Source of the DNA: Salinicoccus roseus
Lineage (GTDB): Bacteria > Bacillota > Bacilli > Staphylococcales > Salinicoccaceae
Length of the DNA: 64,000 nucleotides
Direction of reading: 5' to 3'
Assembly: GCF_003814515.1 (NCBI RefSeq)
Contig: NZ_RKQJ01000001.1
Span: forward strand, 1,178,001 to 1,242,000
Below the pieces are notes generated by a model. The model ran no database searches, was not told the origin of the DNA, and saw nothing but the letters and a program-made list of their open reading frames with translations. Both the position numbers and the translations under genes were made by a program. Numbering within the stretch: the first letter of the stretch is position 1; the number at the start of each line of letters is the position of its first letter. This document shows positions 37,920-47,039 of the stretch, one piece after another.

Positions 37920-38237
37920 ATGGAAGCAATCAGACAATATGATGACTATAGCAAGAAAATACAGGGCGATGACAAGATCATCATCAAATTCTTCGCCGAC
38001 TGGTGCCCGGACTGCACACGCATGAACATGTTCATCGATCCGATCCTTGAGGAATACAAGCACATCGACTGGTATGAACTGAACCGTGACGAAGTGCCGG
38101 AAGCGGCGGATGAAAATGATGTCATGGGCATCCCGAGCCTGCTCGTCTTCCAAAATGGGGAGAAGCTCGCGCATCTCCACTCTGCAGATGCGAAGTCCCC
38201 CGAATCGGTCAAGGATTTCCTTCAGAAAAGCATATAG
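37920..38237 (+). CDS. Thioredoxin-family protein
   Basis: A 105-residue thioredoxin with the active site FADWCPDC near residue 26 and the cis-Pro MGIPSLLVFQNGE near 73. ATG 37920 follows AAAGGAG; the in-frame upstream stretch is the promoter region. WCPDC departs from the classic WCGPC, typical of the Bacillus YtpP-type thioredoxins. Partner unknown. Confidence 0.88.
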   Translation: MEAIRQYDDYSKKIQGDDKIIIKFFADWCPDCTRMNMFIDPILEEYKHIDWYELNRDEVPEAADENDVMGIPSLLVFQNGEKLAHLHSADAKSPESVKDFLQKSI

Positions 38238-38247
38238 CACAAGGAAA

Positions 38248-38272
38248 GCGTCCAAAGTTGGACGCTTTTCTT
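38248..38272. terminator. Terminator between thioredoxin gene and aroD
   Basis: An 11-bp stem (AAAGCGTCCAA/TTGGACGCTTT, 2-nt spacing) ends in T-rich sequence on the plus strand and A-rich on the other; genes converge here. Confidence 0.85.
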
Positions 38273-38276
38273 ATGG

Positions 38277-39020
38277 CTATTCGAATATCTTCAAGTTCTC
38301 CTTGAGGACCTCGGCATGAACCTGTCCCGGGGCCGCCTTATGGGAGATATACCCGTATGTCAGGCAGGAGCCGAATACTCCGCCTGCAAGACGTGTGATC
38401 CTGCCCATCTCACCCATCGCAATCCCGACTATCTGGCAGTTGAACTTTTCCCGTGCGTCATGGACGGCGCTGAGTACGCTGAGCACATCCCGTCCGTCTG
38501 AGGGCTTGTAGGCAAGCTTCAGTATGTCTCCGCCCCGTTCATACATATTCATATATGTCGCCATCATCTCATCAAAGTGCGGTGTATCCTTGAAGTCATG
38601 CTGGCTCAGAATGACGCCGACACCCTTCTCCTTCGCCTTCTGGACAAGGTTATCCACGATATCCTCATATTTGAAGAATTCGATGTCGATGATGTCGATG
38701 CTGCACTGTTCAAGTACAGCATTGAGCAGGGATTCGTACTCCGCCGCCGTCTTCTGCCCCTTTCCGCCTTCATTCAGCGTACGGTACGTATAGATGATCG
38801 GATAGTCCTTCATCTCTTCGACGATGTGGTTGATCAGGTTGATGTGTTCTTCATGACTCAATGCGTCGAATGCATCACTCCTGATTTCGACAATGTCGAA
38901 TATCCCCGGGTGGGATAGCGCCGACTCGATTTCTTCGTCGATCGTCTCTTTGGAATGGTTCGTAAAAGAAACCACCACCTTCGGTTGCCCTGCTCCAATT
39001 TCTACACCTTTAATATTCAT
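38277..39020 (-). CDS. aroD: Type I 3-dehydroquinate dehydratase
   Basis: A 247-residue TIM-barrel enzyme of the shikimate pathway. The substrate motif is EIRSDAF near 46, the catalytic His lies in ILSQHDF near 138 and the Schiff-base Lys in DILKLAYKP near 165. Monocistronic, not in an aro cluster. Confidence 0.95.
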   Translation of the reverse strand: MNIKGVEIGAGQPKVVVSFTNHSKETIDEEIESALSHPGIFDIVEIRSDAFDALSHEEHINLINHIVEEMKDYPIIYTYRTLNEGGKGQKTAAEYESLLNAVLEQCSIDIIDIEFFKYEDIVDNLVQKAKEKGVGVILSQHDFKDTPHFDEMMATYMNMYERGGDILKLAYKPSDGRDVLSVLSAVHDAREKFNCQIVGIAMGEMGRITRLAGGVFGSCLTYGYISHKAAPGQVHAEVLKENLKIFE

Positions 39021-39165
39021 ATGGATCCCTCTCGCAATCTCTTTTTATTTATATACATTATAGAAAGTTTAAAGAAAATTCAATCACCTTAATGGAATAT
39101 ATGTAAAATTCCTATATTGTTTATTCCCTTAATACAACGGGGACAATCATAATGAGGTGATGAAA

Positions 39166-39513
39166 ATGCTGAAGATGAAGCGGGCTTATGATGATATATC
39201 GAAGCAGGATGGAAGAAGGATACTCGTCGACGGTATCTGGCCGCGGGGCATCAGCAAAGAGGACCTGGCACACGACGAATGGTACAAATCCCTGGCGCCC
39301 TCCAAGGAACTCAGGCAATGGTTCGATCATGACCCCGGGAAGTGGGACACCTTCAAGGAAAGGTACTTCAAGGAACTCGACGGCCATAAGGAGACCCTCA
39401 AAGAAATAAAAGCACAGAGCGCGGGTCATAACGTCACACTCCTGTATGGAGCGAAGGATGAAAAGCACAACCAGGCCGCAGCCATAAAGGAATACATTGA
39501 AAATATGGATTGA
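39166..39513 (+). CDS. DUF488 family protein (YeaO-like)
   Basis: A 115-residue protein with the DUF488 signature LVDGIWPRGISKEDL (near 20) and WFDHDPGKWDTFKERY (near 51). ATG 39166 is chosen because GAGGTGA lies 5 nt upstream; two nearer starts overlap it. Function unknown. Confidence 0.85.
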   Translation: MLKMKRAYDDISKQDGRRILVDGIWPRGISKEDLAHDEWYKSLAPSKELRQWFDHDPGKWDTFKERYFKELDGHKETLKEIKAQSAGHNVTLLYGAKDEKHNQAAAIKEYIENMD

Positions 39514-39555
39514 GCCACTGCTTCAAGGGTCATCTATATTCCTTGAGCCGGTTGG

Positions 39556-39586
39556 TGATTGTATGGATAAAGTATCCATACAATCA
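39556..39586. other. Perfect 14-bp inverted repeat downstream of the DUF488 gene
   Basis: 14 bp (39556-39569) pair perfectly with 39573-39586 around a 3-nt loop. No U-tract follows. It lies just before the ordinary terminator at 39595, so it is a second hairpin of unknown purpose. Confidence 0.6.
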
Positions 39587-39594
39587 TCGTGAAG

Positions 39595-39623
39595 AGGACA
39601 CTTCCGATTGGAAGTGTCCTTTT
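39595..39623. terminator. Terminator between DUF488 gene and the Mur ligase gene
   Basis: An 11-bp stem (AGGACACTTCC/GGAAGTGTCCT, loop GATT) is followed by TTTACG on the plus strand; convergent genes flank it. Confidence 0.8.
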
Positions 39624-39632
39624 ACGTTTACC

Positions 39633-41090
39633 CTAATCCTCCAGATACTGCAGGATGAATTGCCTGTCATCGTGGGCAATCACATCCCCCCTGTAATGCT
39701 GGGGTTCATTGATGCCCGTCAATAGTATGATCGTATCCGGACCGGCATTGCCGATGGCCCGCATGATGCCCTCCTGGCGTGATAATGCCGTAGTGGTGTT
39801 GGAATCATCATACGATGGTGGCAGATGCTTCTGCATCATGCCGACGATCTTCTCCTCATCTTCATAGCCGATCTGCTCTGCAGCCAGCACCAGGTGATGC
39901 AGCCCCTCAGGGACCAATTTCATCGTCATCCTGATCTTGCGATATCCCCTCATTCCAATTCCAGTCACCATGACGATCAGCTTCTTCTCCATCTTTTCCG
40001 CATATTTCATCGCGTTGATGATGGATTCCTTGATTGCAACCGGAGTGTGGGCGAAATCCAGTATGAATTGATGCTGTCCTTCTGAAAACAGCTCGAAGCG
40101 GTGTATTGGAGGCGTGACCACATCTGCTGCCCGGATCACCGCTTCAACATCATGCCCTAATTTCAACAGGGCGAATATGCCCGTCGCCAGGTTGATGTAG
40201 TTATGCTCACCGAGGAATCGGGGCCTGACTTCATAATGGACATCCCCTACATGGAGGTCGATATGGTCGATGTCCGTCCGATAGCGGTAGTAGGTATCCT
40301 CGTGCTCAGAAAAATGATGCCTGTCCTTCGCCAGTACCCGGTATTCGGAGGCATCCATATTGACGAGCACCTCGTCACTCAGCTCGGCCAGGCTCAGCTT
40401 CGATTCGAGATACCGTGACATCGTCCTGTGGTAGTCCAGATGCTCCGGACTGAAATTGATGAATACCGCCAGGTCATTGCGTATGAATCCCGTCCGCCCC
40501 TGGTCCAGGGCGATGGATGTGGCTTCATAGACGATATAATCATATTCCCTCGTTGAAAAGTACTTGATGATTTCAGCGAACTCGAAGTGCATCGGAGTGG
40601 TCGGCGTCGTGTGTGCAAAGTCCACCTTTTCGTATGCGCCATCGAACACCCCGAGGGTACCGATCGTCGCCACTTTATAGCCGAGTTCCGACAGCAGGCG
40701 TCCGATGAAATGGCTTGTCGTCGTCTTGCCGTTCGTCCCGGTCACCGCGATATATTTCAGGTTTCTGATGTGCTCACCGTAGAAGAGTTCCACTAGCCTG
40801 ATCGACACCCTGGCGAAGTCATCGACATAGCAGATGGCGACTTCATCATGGAAATCGATGAAGGCATCCTCTTCAAAATCAGTGATGATGAGCACCGGTT
40901 TCCGCAAAATCGCCTCCTGAAGATACTTTGCTGAGTTTTTTGATGCTTTGAGCATGAAGATATGGTCTTCCCCGAGGTTCTGGTACATCGAAGTGATGCC
41001 CTGCACCACTTCTTCATTGTGCATTTCTGTATTCACATTGTAACCAGTGATGTTTTCCCGAATCGTTTCGAATACTGTTGCCGCCTTCAT
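39633..41090 (-). CDS. MurE-like Mur ligase family protein (paralogue)
   Basis: 485 residues with the Mur-ligase fold. The ATP-binding TGTNGKTTTSHFIG lies near 116, the FSPEHLDYH metal region near 212 and the carbamoyl-Lys candidate in YLESKLSL near 228. The region where MurE has DNPR or DNPA reads AAEQIGYED, so the usual selector for the third stem amino acid is missing. It may ligate another amino acid or peptide, or act on recycled cell-wall fragments. Adjacent DUF1722 gene upstream on the same strand; a 104-nt gap separates them. Confidence 0.8.
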   Translation of the reverse strand: MKAATVFETIRENITGYNVNTEMHNEEVVQGITSMYQNLGEDHIFMLKASKNSAKYLQEAILRKPVLIITDFEEDAFIDFHDEVAICYVDDFARVSIRLVELFYGEHIRNLKYIAVTGTNGKTTTSHFIGRLLSELGYKVATIGTLGVFDGAYEKVDFAHTTPTTPMHFEFAEIIKYFSTREYDYIVYEATSIALDQGRTGFIRNDLAVFINFSPEHLDYHRTMSRYLESKLSLAELSDEVLVNMDASEYRVLAKDRHHFSEHEDTYYRYRTDIDHIDLHVGDVHYEVRPRFLGEHNYINLATGIFALLKLGHDVEAVIRAADVVTPPIHRFELFSEGQHQFILDFAHTPVAIKESIINAMKYAEKMEKKLIVMVTGIGMRGYRKIRMTMKLVPEGLHHLVLAAEQIGYEDEEKIVGMMQKHLPPSYDDSNTTTALSRQEGIMRAIGNAGPDTIILLTGINEPQHYRGDVIAHDDRQFILQYLED

Positions 41091-41194
41091 CAAAGTCCCC
41101 TTTATTCCTTTAATTGTAAATTCACCCTATGGTTGGTCCTTATACTATACATTAAATCACCCCGTCATAATACCTCCGGGATAAAATTTTTGCG

Positions 41195-41572
41195 CTATAT
41201 ATATGATTCCATAATCGACGAATTGAGCAGATACTGCTCATGATATTTCTTTGAGAGGACAGCCAGGAAGTAAAGCAATGCTTCAGCCTCCACTTCACCT
41301 TCCAGAAGATGCTCCTTTAGTCTCCTGTACTCCGTTTTCTCGTCCTCATCGCTGCAATTCCTGAAATAGCCCCACATATGATCGATGGCATTCATCATAG
41401 ACCCTTTGGTTGGCGAGACCTTGATTGCTTCCATGATCAGCCTTTCGACCGTCTCATAGGAAGCGGCACCCTTCAGGACTTCGCGGATTTCATTGTAGTG
41501 CTTCTGGCTGTGGAACATCACCCGGTATTTTTCATGGGCCCACAACTGCTCCATTCTGCCCCTTTCCTTCAT
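41195..41572 (-). CDS. DUF1722 (YbgA-like) protein
   Basis: A 125-residue helical protein matching the DUF1722 pattern: LWAHEKYRVMFHSQKHYNEI at the start, the AIDHMWGYF segment near 62 and KYHEQYLLNSSIM at the end. The family (E. coli YbgA C-terminal part) is of unknown function, sometimes beside photolyases; none is seen here. Confidence 0.75.
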   Translation of the reverse strand: MKERGRMEQLWAHEKYRVMFHSQKHYNEIREVLKGAASYETVERLIMEAIKVSPTKGSMMNAIDHMWGYFRNCSDEDEKTEYRRLKEHLLEGEVEAEALLYFLAVLSKKYHEQYLLNSSIMESYI

Positions 41573-41606
41573 ATCCTTCCCTCCTCCTTCCCATTCTACC
41601 CATGAT

Positions 41607-41634
41607 AAAAAGCCTGCAACCGTTGGCTGCAGGC
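41607..41634 (-). terminator. Terminator of the icaADBC operon
   Basis: A 10-bp stem (41612-41621 with 41625-41634, one G-U) is followed by TTTTTATC on the minus strand, 9 nt after the icaC stop. Confidence 0.88.
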
Positions 41635-41642
41635 TTTGGTGG

Positions 41643-42680
41643 TTATATCCTGTCTATCTTGTAGGGCTGTTTTCCGATCAGGAATTTGAAGATCGGGAAC
41701 TGCTTCAGTATGATTCCGATGCCGAGGCACATTCCGATCGTCAAGAGGAGTGAAGTCAAGATGAAGATGATCGTCATATCTGCAAACACAGAGGTTGTAC
41801 TGTATATTCCCGGCAATATGATCGGATGGAACAGGAAGATGAAGAATGAGAAGCTTGATATCAGGGCATACACGTTCGGCGCCAGACCTGTCAACTGTGT
41901 AGAGGTATTCAAAATGAAGAGGAACCCTACAGTATGAAGCGGCATGAGTGCATAATCAAAGCTTGTCACAGTATAGTAATCTCCACGGTTCATGAATATC
42001 AATATCGTGTAGGAGATGATGACCAACAATAGGATGATGGCAATCTGATCATGGATGAAGGCCAGCACCTTTTCATAGTTTGCACCAATATAGGCACCAA
42101 AAAAGTAGAAGAATATCCATCCGAGTATAAACGTTTCATTGCCGAACGGATAGATGTTATCCACAAGGTTTCCTGTGAAGCTGTGATTATAGTAGCTGTA
42201 CAGGAATGCAAAGTTCACGATGAATGACACGAACAGCAGCAGCTTTGAATTCAGGATCTTTGGGCTGATTCTGAATATGATCCAATTAAGAACGAAGAAC
42301 TGCATGATGACCAGTATGAAATAGCCATACCAGTTGCCCAGCAGTACGCTGTCCAGAAAGATTTCCCAGAACGTATCCTCCCTGAAGGTGTTTTCTGTAA
42401 AGGCATAGATGATGCCCACCATCAGGTAGGGAACCAGTATGAACTTGACCCGGTTCCATAAATAGTTCTCCGGGAGCTTTTCCCTGTAGTTCATTGTGCT
42501 GAGCAGTACTGAGAGTATGATGAAGCCCGGTGTCGCCACGATGAAGATGTTTCTGATCCAGTACAGTACCTGTATCTGGTTTTCATCCGGTTCGGTGCTT
42601 ATGGCGTACTGGGTGAGCAGGTGGGTCAGGACGATGAATACACTCAGTATGACACGCAGATAATTCAGTTCTGTCTTCAT
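41643..42680 (-). CDS. icaC: IcaC-like acyltransferase (PNAG export/succinylation)
   Basis: A 345-residue membrane protein with about ten hydrophobic segments, of the acyltransferase-3 superfamily, matching IcaC. IcaC is thought to O-succinylate or help export poly-N-acetylglucosamine. N-terminal LRVILSVFIVLTHLL and mid-protein NWIIFRISPK are seen. It starts directly after the icaB stop (no spacer), in an operon icaA-icaD-icaB-icaC. Confidence 0.88.
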   Translation of the reverse strand: MKTELNYLRVILSVFIVLTHLLTQYAISTEPDENQIQVLYWIRNIFIVATPGFIILSVLLSTMNYREKLPENYLWNRVKFILVPYLMVGIIYAFTENTFREDTFWEIFLDSVLLGNWYGYFILVIMQFFVLNWIIFRISPKILNSKLLLFVSFIVNFAFLYSYYNHSFTGNLVDNIYPFGNETFILGWIFFYFFGAYIGANYEKVLAFIHDQIAIILLLVIISYTILIFMNRGDYYTVTSFDYALMPLHTVGFLFILNTSTQLTGLAPNVYALISSFSFFIFLFHPIILPGIYSTTSVFADMTIIFILTSLLLTIGMCLGIGIILKQFPIFKFLIGKQPYKIDRI

Positions 42681-43538
42681 TTACCTCAACCCTTCCCAGT
42701 CCTCAATCAGCAGTTCGAAGGCGTCTTCACTGACCAGCACCCTAGGAATATAATAAGGATGTGAATCCGGCCGGATTTCCTTCTCTTCCAGAGTGAAGCC
42801 GTAATCTATCCCCTGGTCTCCAAAAACTTCTGTAGCCGTGTCATTCGCTTGGCCGAACGGATACGCTATCGAGTTGATATCTTTACCATCAAACTCAGAC
42901 TCGAAGTAATCCTGGCTCGCTTGTGTATCAGCTTTCACCTCTTCTTCATTCTTAGTCAGCAGTCTCGCTGTATTGCCGTCCAGATGATGGAAATCATGGG
43001 TATGTGTCGAAAATTCCCAGAGTCCCGACGCTTCCATTTTATTCAGCTGTTCCTGCTCCAGCAATGAAATATTATTGAAATCTTCATTGCCCACTTCACC
43101 AGTTATGACAAAGCCGGTGGCAGGGATGCTGTATTTTTCCAATATCGGATGGGCATTCTCACGGATTGTCGTATCCATATCATCAAAACTGACCCAGACG
43201 CAGCGTTCCGGGAAATTCCCTTCTTCATAATATCCGATCAGTTCCTCCATGGTGACGAAATTGGCATCCTGGTCACGCAGGAATTTCATCTGAGATTCGA
43301 ATGCTTCCGTCGAGACACTGTAGACACTGAGTTCCTTGTTGCTTGAGAGGAACCTGAAAACATTCTCCACCACTCCGTAATCCCTGACCCTGTGATAGTT
43401 CAGCCCCACACAGCTGTTCTCTTCATGGGCCAGATCTTCGGGCCTGTCCTGCTCGGGATATTCCGTAGAAAGGTTAGCTTGATTCAGTATAAGCGACATC
43501 ATCATTGCACCGGACATCATCAATTTTAAAAAAGTCAT
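42681..43538 (-). CDS. icaB: Poly-N-acetylglucosamine deacetylase IcaB
   Basis: A 285-residue polysaccharide deacetylase. An N-terminal hydrophobic segment (about 1-20) acts as signal or anchor. NodB-type motifs are SFDDMD near 116 (catalytic Asp and metal Asp), STHTHDFHH near 178 (metal His) and AYPFGQ near 220. It deacetylates PNAG outside the cell so that the polymer sticks to the surface. Its start overlaps the end of icaD by 4 nt. Confidence 0.92.
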   Translation of the reverse strand: MTFLKLMMSGAMMMSLILNQANLSTEYPEQDRPEDLAHEENSCVGLNYHRVRDYGVVENVFRFLSSNKELSVYSVSTEAFESQMKFLRDQDANFVTMEELIGYYEEGNFPERCVWVSFDDMDTTIRENAHPILEKYSIPATGFVITGEVGNEDFNNISLLEQEQLNKMEASGLWEFSTHTHDFHHLDGNTARLLTKNEEEVKADTQASQDYFESEFDGKDINSIAYPFGQANDTATEVFGDQGIDYGFTLEEKEIRPDSHPYYIPRVLVSEDAFELLIEDWEGLR

Positions 43539-43837
43539 TTTGAAGTCACCCTAACTAGATTGGCAAAATAGGTTGCCAGAAGATAAACGAATGAAACTGC
43601 AGCACCAATGACTACTACCGTGAATATGAACTCGATGTCAGCCGGATCCACATTCAAAATCGTGCGGCTGAGCTGGACATAGTAGGTGTCCAAATTGAGC
43701 AGCGTGAAAGATATTGTCATAAGCGCCACTGTACTATACATCCAAAGCAGCAGGGAAAATGCCGAGATGAACACTTCCCTGAGTATATTTAAATTTGATT
43801 TGACTGTTGGATATCTCCTCTGTCTGGACTTTTCCAT
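43535..43837 (-). CDS. icaD: PNAG synthase auxiliary protein IcaD
   Basis: A 100-residue protein with two hydrophobic segments (about 28-48 and 68-92), the IcaD arrangement; IcaD raises the activity of IcaA. It overlaps the end of icaA by 49 nt, similar to the icaA-icaD overlap known in Staphylococcus. The start is the only Met before the first segment. Identity rests on size, topology and position. Confidence 0.82.
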   Translation of the reverse strand: MEKSRQRRYPTVKSNLNILREVFISAFSLLLWMYSTVALMTISFTLLNLDTYYVQLSRTILNVDPADIEFIFTVVVIGAAVSFVYLLATYFANLVRVTSK

Positions 43838-45036
43838 GTCGCAAATTCCCCTTTCTTACGTTTGATTGCGCGCGGCAGTGCAATGACAGCCACTACAGCA
43901 TTGATCAGCCAGTAGAATACCGGATACCAGCTCAGGAAGACGATGTAGAGGAGGTTCTTCTTCTCATACCTGCTGTCTATCAGGACTGATATCGTAAATT
44001 GTATGACGTTTACAAAGGTGAGTACGAAGGCTGACAGGAATACGAGGTTCAAGTTGAAGGCATAGAAGTAATAATCCAGGAAATTGGTGCTGAGCAGTGC
44101 ATATAGGAGAGTCGCAATGATGGAGTATACCCAGATTACTGAGAACACCTGCTCAAGGTAGAGTATCCATAATGAAGGGTTTTTCACTTTGAGCATGTTC
44201 TTGAAATCCCTGATGAGTACTTCCTGTCCTCCCTGTGCCCACCTCAACCGCTGGGTGAAGAGTCCCCTGAAAGTCTCGGGCACCAGCATCCAGCAGAGTG
44301 CACGCGGTTCATATTGGATCTTGTATCCAGCAAAGTGGAACTTCCATGATACTGCAATGTCTTCAGTAATCATGTCCGTATCAAAATATCCCACATCTTT
44401 CAGTGCCTTCTTGTCAAATAGGGTGAAGACCCCTGAAATCGTGTTGACGAAGCCGGTCAGCACCTGTGCACGTTTGATGCATCCGATGATGCTGGCATAT
44501 TCGACCGTCTGTATTTTCGCAAGCAGCGAAGATTTGTTCCTTATTCTCGGGTTGCCGGTGACGGCACCGATGTTATTGAATTTTTTGAAGTTCTCCATCA
44601 TGTAGTACGGCGCAGCATCATCCACCATCGTATCTGCATCGATGACCATGACATAATCATGGCTGGCGTTTTCAACCGCAGTGTTCAAAGCATTCGCCTT
44701 GCCCCTGTTCACCTTCAGGTCGATGAAAGTGAAGTCATATTTGGCATTGAGTTCGTGCAGAACCTCAGACGAGCGGTCACTGCTTCCGTCATTGACGACC
44801 ATTATTTCCTTTTGGGGGTATTTGAGCGCATCGAGGCTCACGATCGTCTCCTTGATGGTGTCTGCTTCGTTATAGCAGGGGACGATGAATGTAATCCCTT
44901 CTACATCCTCCTTGTCCGTATCGATCTTCCTGCTCAACCATACTTCACGCAATACGAAGAACATTATCGTGCCGATGAGCCAGAAGACGGATATGACAAT
45001 CGGATAGAAAAGAAGCAGGTCAAGTAGTATTTGCAT
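43789..45036 (-). CDS. icaA: Poly-beta-1,6-N-acetylglucosamine synthase IcaA
   Basis: A 415-residue processive family-2 glycosyltransferase with membrane helices at the N-terminus (about 8-28) and C-terminus (about 290-385). Catalytic motifs: VVNDGSSDRS near 83, the DxD in VIDADTMVDDA near 135, the acceptor Asp in TEDIAV near 229, and QRLRWAQGG near 266. Transfers GlcNAc from UDP-GlcNAc to the growing biofilm polymer. ATG 45036 follows AGGAG. First gene of the operon. Confidence 0.95.
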   Translation of the reverse strand: MQILLDLLLFYPIVISVFWLIGTIMFFVLREVWLSRKIDTDKEDVEGITFIVPCYNEADTIKETIVSLDALKYPQKEIMVVNDGSSDRSSEVLHELNAKYDFTFIDLKVNRGKANALNTAVENASHDYVMVIDADTMVDDAAPYYMMENFKKFNNIGAVTGNPRIRNKSSLLAKIQTVEYASIIGCIKRAQVLTGFVNTISGVFTLFDKKALKDVGYFDTDMITEDIAVSWKFHFAGYKIQYEPRALCWMLVPETFRGLFTQRLRWAQGGQEVLIRDFKNMLKVKNPSLWILYLEQVFSVIWVYSIIATLLYALLSTNFLDYYFYAFNLNLVFLSAFVLTFVNVIQFTISVLIDSRYEKKNLLYIVFLSWYPVFYWLINAVVAVIALPRAIKRKKGEFATWKSPDRGDIQQSNQI

Positions 45037-45346
45037 AGTTCAACACACTCCTAATAACATTTCCAATACCTTCTATTGGGTGCATTGACTATCGTAAGGC
45101 GATATGCTTGTCCAGAAAAGGGACAATTAATCATACCGTGTCCATATTAATTCGCCAGTTATCAATTAATTCAATATATTGTAAGCGCTACCATTGTATA
45201 TTCCGGATATAGTTGTATAATGAAAGCGAGTATACTATCGTATTTGGCAACATGGACAAGATTGAAGATGGTGTCCTTGTTTAATGTCTTTCCAGATGTC
45301 TCCCCCCTTTTACCAGAAGGAATAATGCATAAGTGAGGTGTTTCTC
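45037..45346. promoter_or_regulatory. Divergent ica / regulator control region with cre site
   Basis: 310 bp between icaA and the first SgrR-like gene. 45180-45193 matches the catabolite-responsive element consensus TGWAARCGYTWNCW at every position. Toward the regulator a possible promoter is TTGTAT (45194-45199), 16 nt, TATAAT (45216-45221), immediately beside the cre. The octamer GGGTGCAT at 45078-45085 recurs in hairpins at 47040-47151. No TetR-type icaR gene lies here. I cannot choose a convincing ica promoter. Confidence 0.65.
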
Positions 45347-46993
45347 TTGATCTATTTGGATAAAAAACTGCTGCTGCTTTATGATTTCATCGAAAATCAT
45401 GAATTCGACCGCCGGCAAATCGCCGAGAGACTGGAAGTGTCGGACAGGCATTTGACGAGATTATTGAACCTTTGGCACGAAGAAGGAGTGATCGAGTACA
45501 AAAAGGGGCAGGGCCGGGGCATCCATTCTGAAGTGCTCTTCAAAGTCAATCCCGAGGAACGTTTCGTTAATGAATTCATGAGGAATATAAACAAGCTTAC
45601 CTTGGGCGATATAGAGGAGACATTGAACCTCCCCATCTCGGACATATCAAAGATGGTGATAAAGGAAAAGACCGAAATGCTCCTGTACCAGCACCCTGTA
45701 CAGGAATCTCCCGGGGAAGAGGGTAATGTGTTCGTCGACTATATGGATCCGGTTCCGGATAGGGAGCTGGAAGAGGCGGTGTGGCATGCACAATCGGACC
45801 ATATCCTCTTCAATACCATGTGCCGGCTGTACGACCTGGATGATTCCGGTGCAGTCAAGAGGGGTCTTGCATCCTTTGATGAATGGCATGGCAACAGGCT
45901 CAGGATCTATATCAGGAAAGATATCCAGTTCTATAATGGAGACATACTTTATGCGACTGATGTCGTCGATTCCCTGAACCGATATCTGCAGAACCAATCC
46001 AGCGATGTGATGGACGGAATCATACAGTCCATTGAAGTGCTTTCTGCGTTTCAATTGGAGATCCGGGCAGCCTACCGCACCGATCTGCTTAAACCAATGC
46101 TCACCTCACTTGAAGCCGGCATCTATAAAATCGAAGGCGAACAAGTCCTGACCACCGGACCTTTCTATATCGACACTTCCAATCATAGAGGCATCACCCT
46201 CTTGAGGAATCCATACTATATGAACCCGGCAGGAGACCTTAAAAAGATAAGGCTGATAAGCGACATAGAACAATACCTTCCATATTTGAACCAAAGGGAT
46301 ATGGAGACACGTTCAGTTCCACTCCAAAACAGGGTCGAATATGCATTGGTCAACCCCCACAGCGACGCTTTGGACCATAACCAGAGGCTCTACGTACTCT
46401 CGGTCATGCAGAAATTCAAGGAAGAATATGTTAAAGGGGAGCAGAAGATAGACCACAAGACCTTTCAGCAGTATAAGGAAAGACTCGCAAGCAGCGGATT
46501 GGATGCCGTCAGTTTCGAAAAGCCCCTGAAACTGCTCTGCATCGACAGAGTGTCCTTCGGCACAGATCAATTGATCCATTTTCTCATTGAACACGACGTC
46601 CCTGTGCTGGTCACCTATATGAGCTTGGAAGATTACCATGAGATGGACACAAGATCACTGGAGGTGGACATTCTCCTGAACTGCGAGTTCGTTCCCAGTG
46701 CCTACAAATACCTGCATCTGGTCAGCCATGCCAGATTCAGTGGCTGGTTCAATGAAAGTCCCATCGCAAAAGACCTGATTCATGTATATAAAAACAAGCA
46801 TAGAGAGTACTGGACACATATGGAAAACCGGTTCATCAGCCACCTGGTCAATCATGCATATGTTCTTCCGTTCACCTACTCCCAAAAAAGAGTCAATGTG
46901 CCGGCATCCTTCAGGAACATAGCAAGCAGCCCATTTGGTGTCATCGACTACAACCGGATTATGGTCATCGACCAAGAGGAGGCAAAACAGTAA
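45347..46993 (+). CDS. SgrR-like transcriptional regulator 1
   Basis: A 548-residue protein. An N-terminal winged helix (about 1-60) reads ERLEVSDRHLTRLLNLWHEE and continues into EYKKGQGRG, as in SgrR. It is followed by a linker and a solute-binding (SBP_bac_5-like) domain (about 140-540), with FDEWHGNRLRIYIRKDIQFYNGD and the typical end GVIDYNR. SgrR of E. coli senses sugar-phosphate stress by such a domain. TTG 45347 is chosen by GAGGTG 6 nt upstream; GTG 45338 is the alternative. Divergent from icaADBC, which it may regulate. Paralogue of the next gene. Confidence 0.82.
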   Translation: MIYLDKKLLLLYDFIENHEFDRRQIAERLEVSDRHLTRLLNLWHEEGVIEYKKGQGRGIHSEVLFKVNPEERFVNEFMRNINKLTLGDIEETLNLPISDISKMVIKEKTEMLLYQHPVQESPGEEGNVFVDYMDPVPDRELEEAVWHAQSDHILFNTMCRLYDLDDSGAVKRGLASFDEWHGNRLRIYIRKDIQFYNGDILYATDVVDSLNRYLQNQSSDVMDGIIQSIEVLSAFQLEIRAAYRTDLLKPMLTSLEAGIYKIEGEQVLTTGPFYIDTSNHRGITLLRNPYYMNPAGDLKKIRLISDIEQYLPYLNQRDMETRSVPLQNRVEYALVNPHSDALDHNQRLYVLSVMQKFKEEYVKGEQKIDHKTFQQYKERLASSGLDAVSFEKPLKLLCIDRVSFGTDQLIHFLIEHDVPVLVTYMSLEDYHEMDTRSLEVDILLNCEFVPSAYKYLHLVSHARFSGWFNESPIAKDLIHVYKNKHREYWTHMENRFISHLVNHAYVLPFTYSQKRVNVPASFRNIASSPFGVIDYNRIMVIDQEEAKQ

Positions 46994-47039
46994 AGCATAC
47001 ATAATGAAGGGGGTGTTACCTAAATCCAATTAAGGGAGA

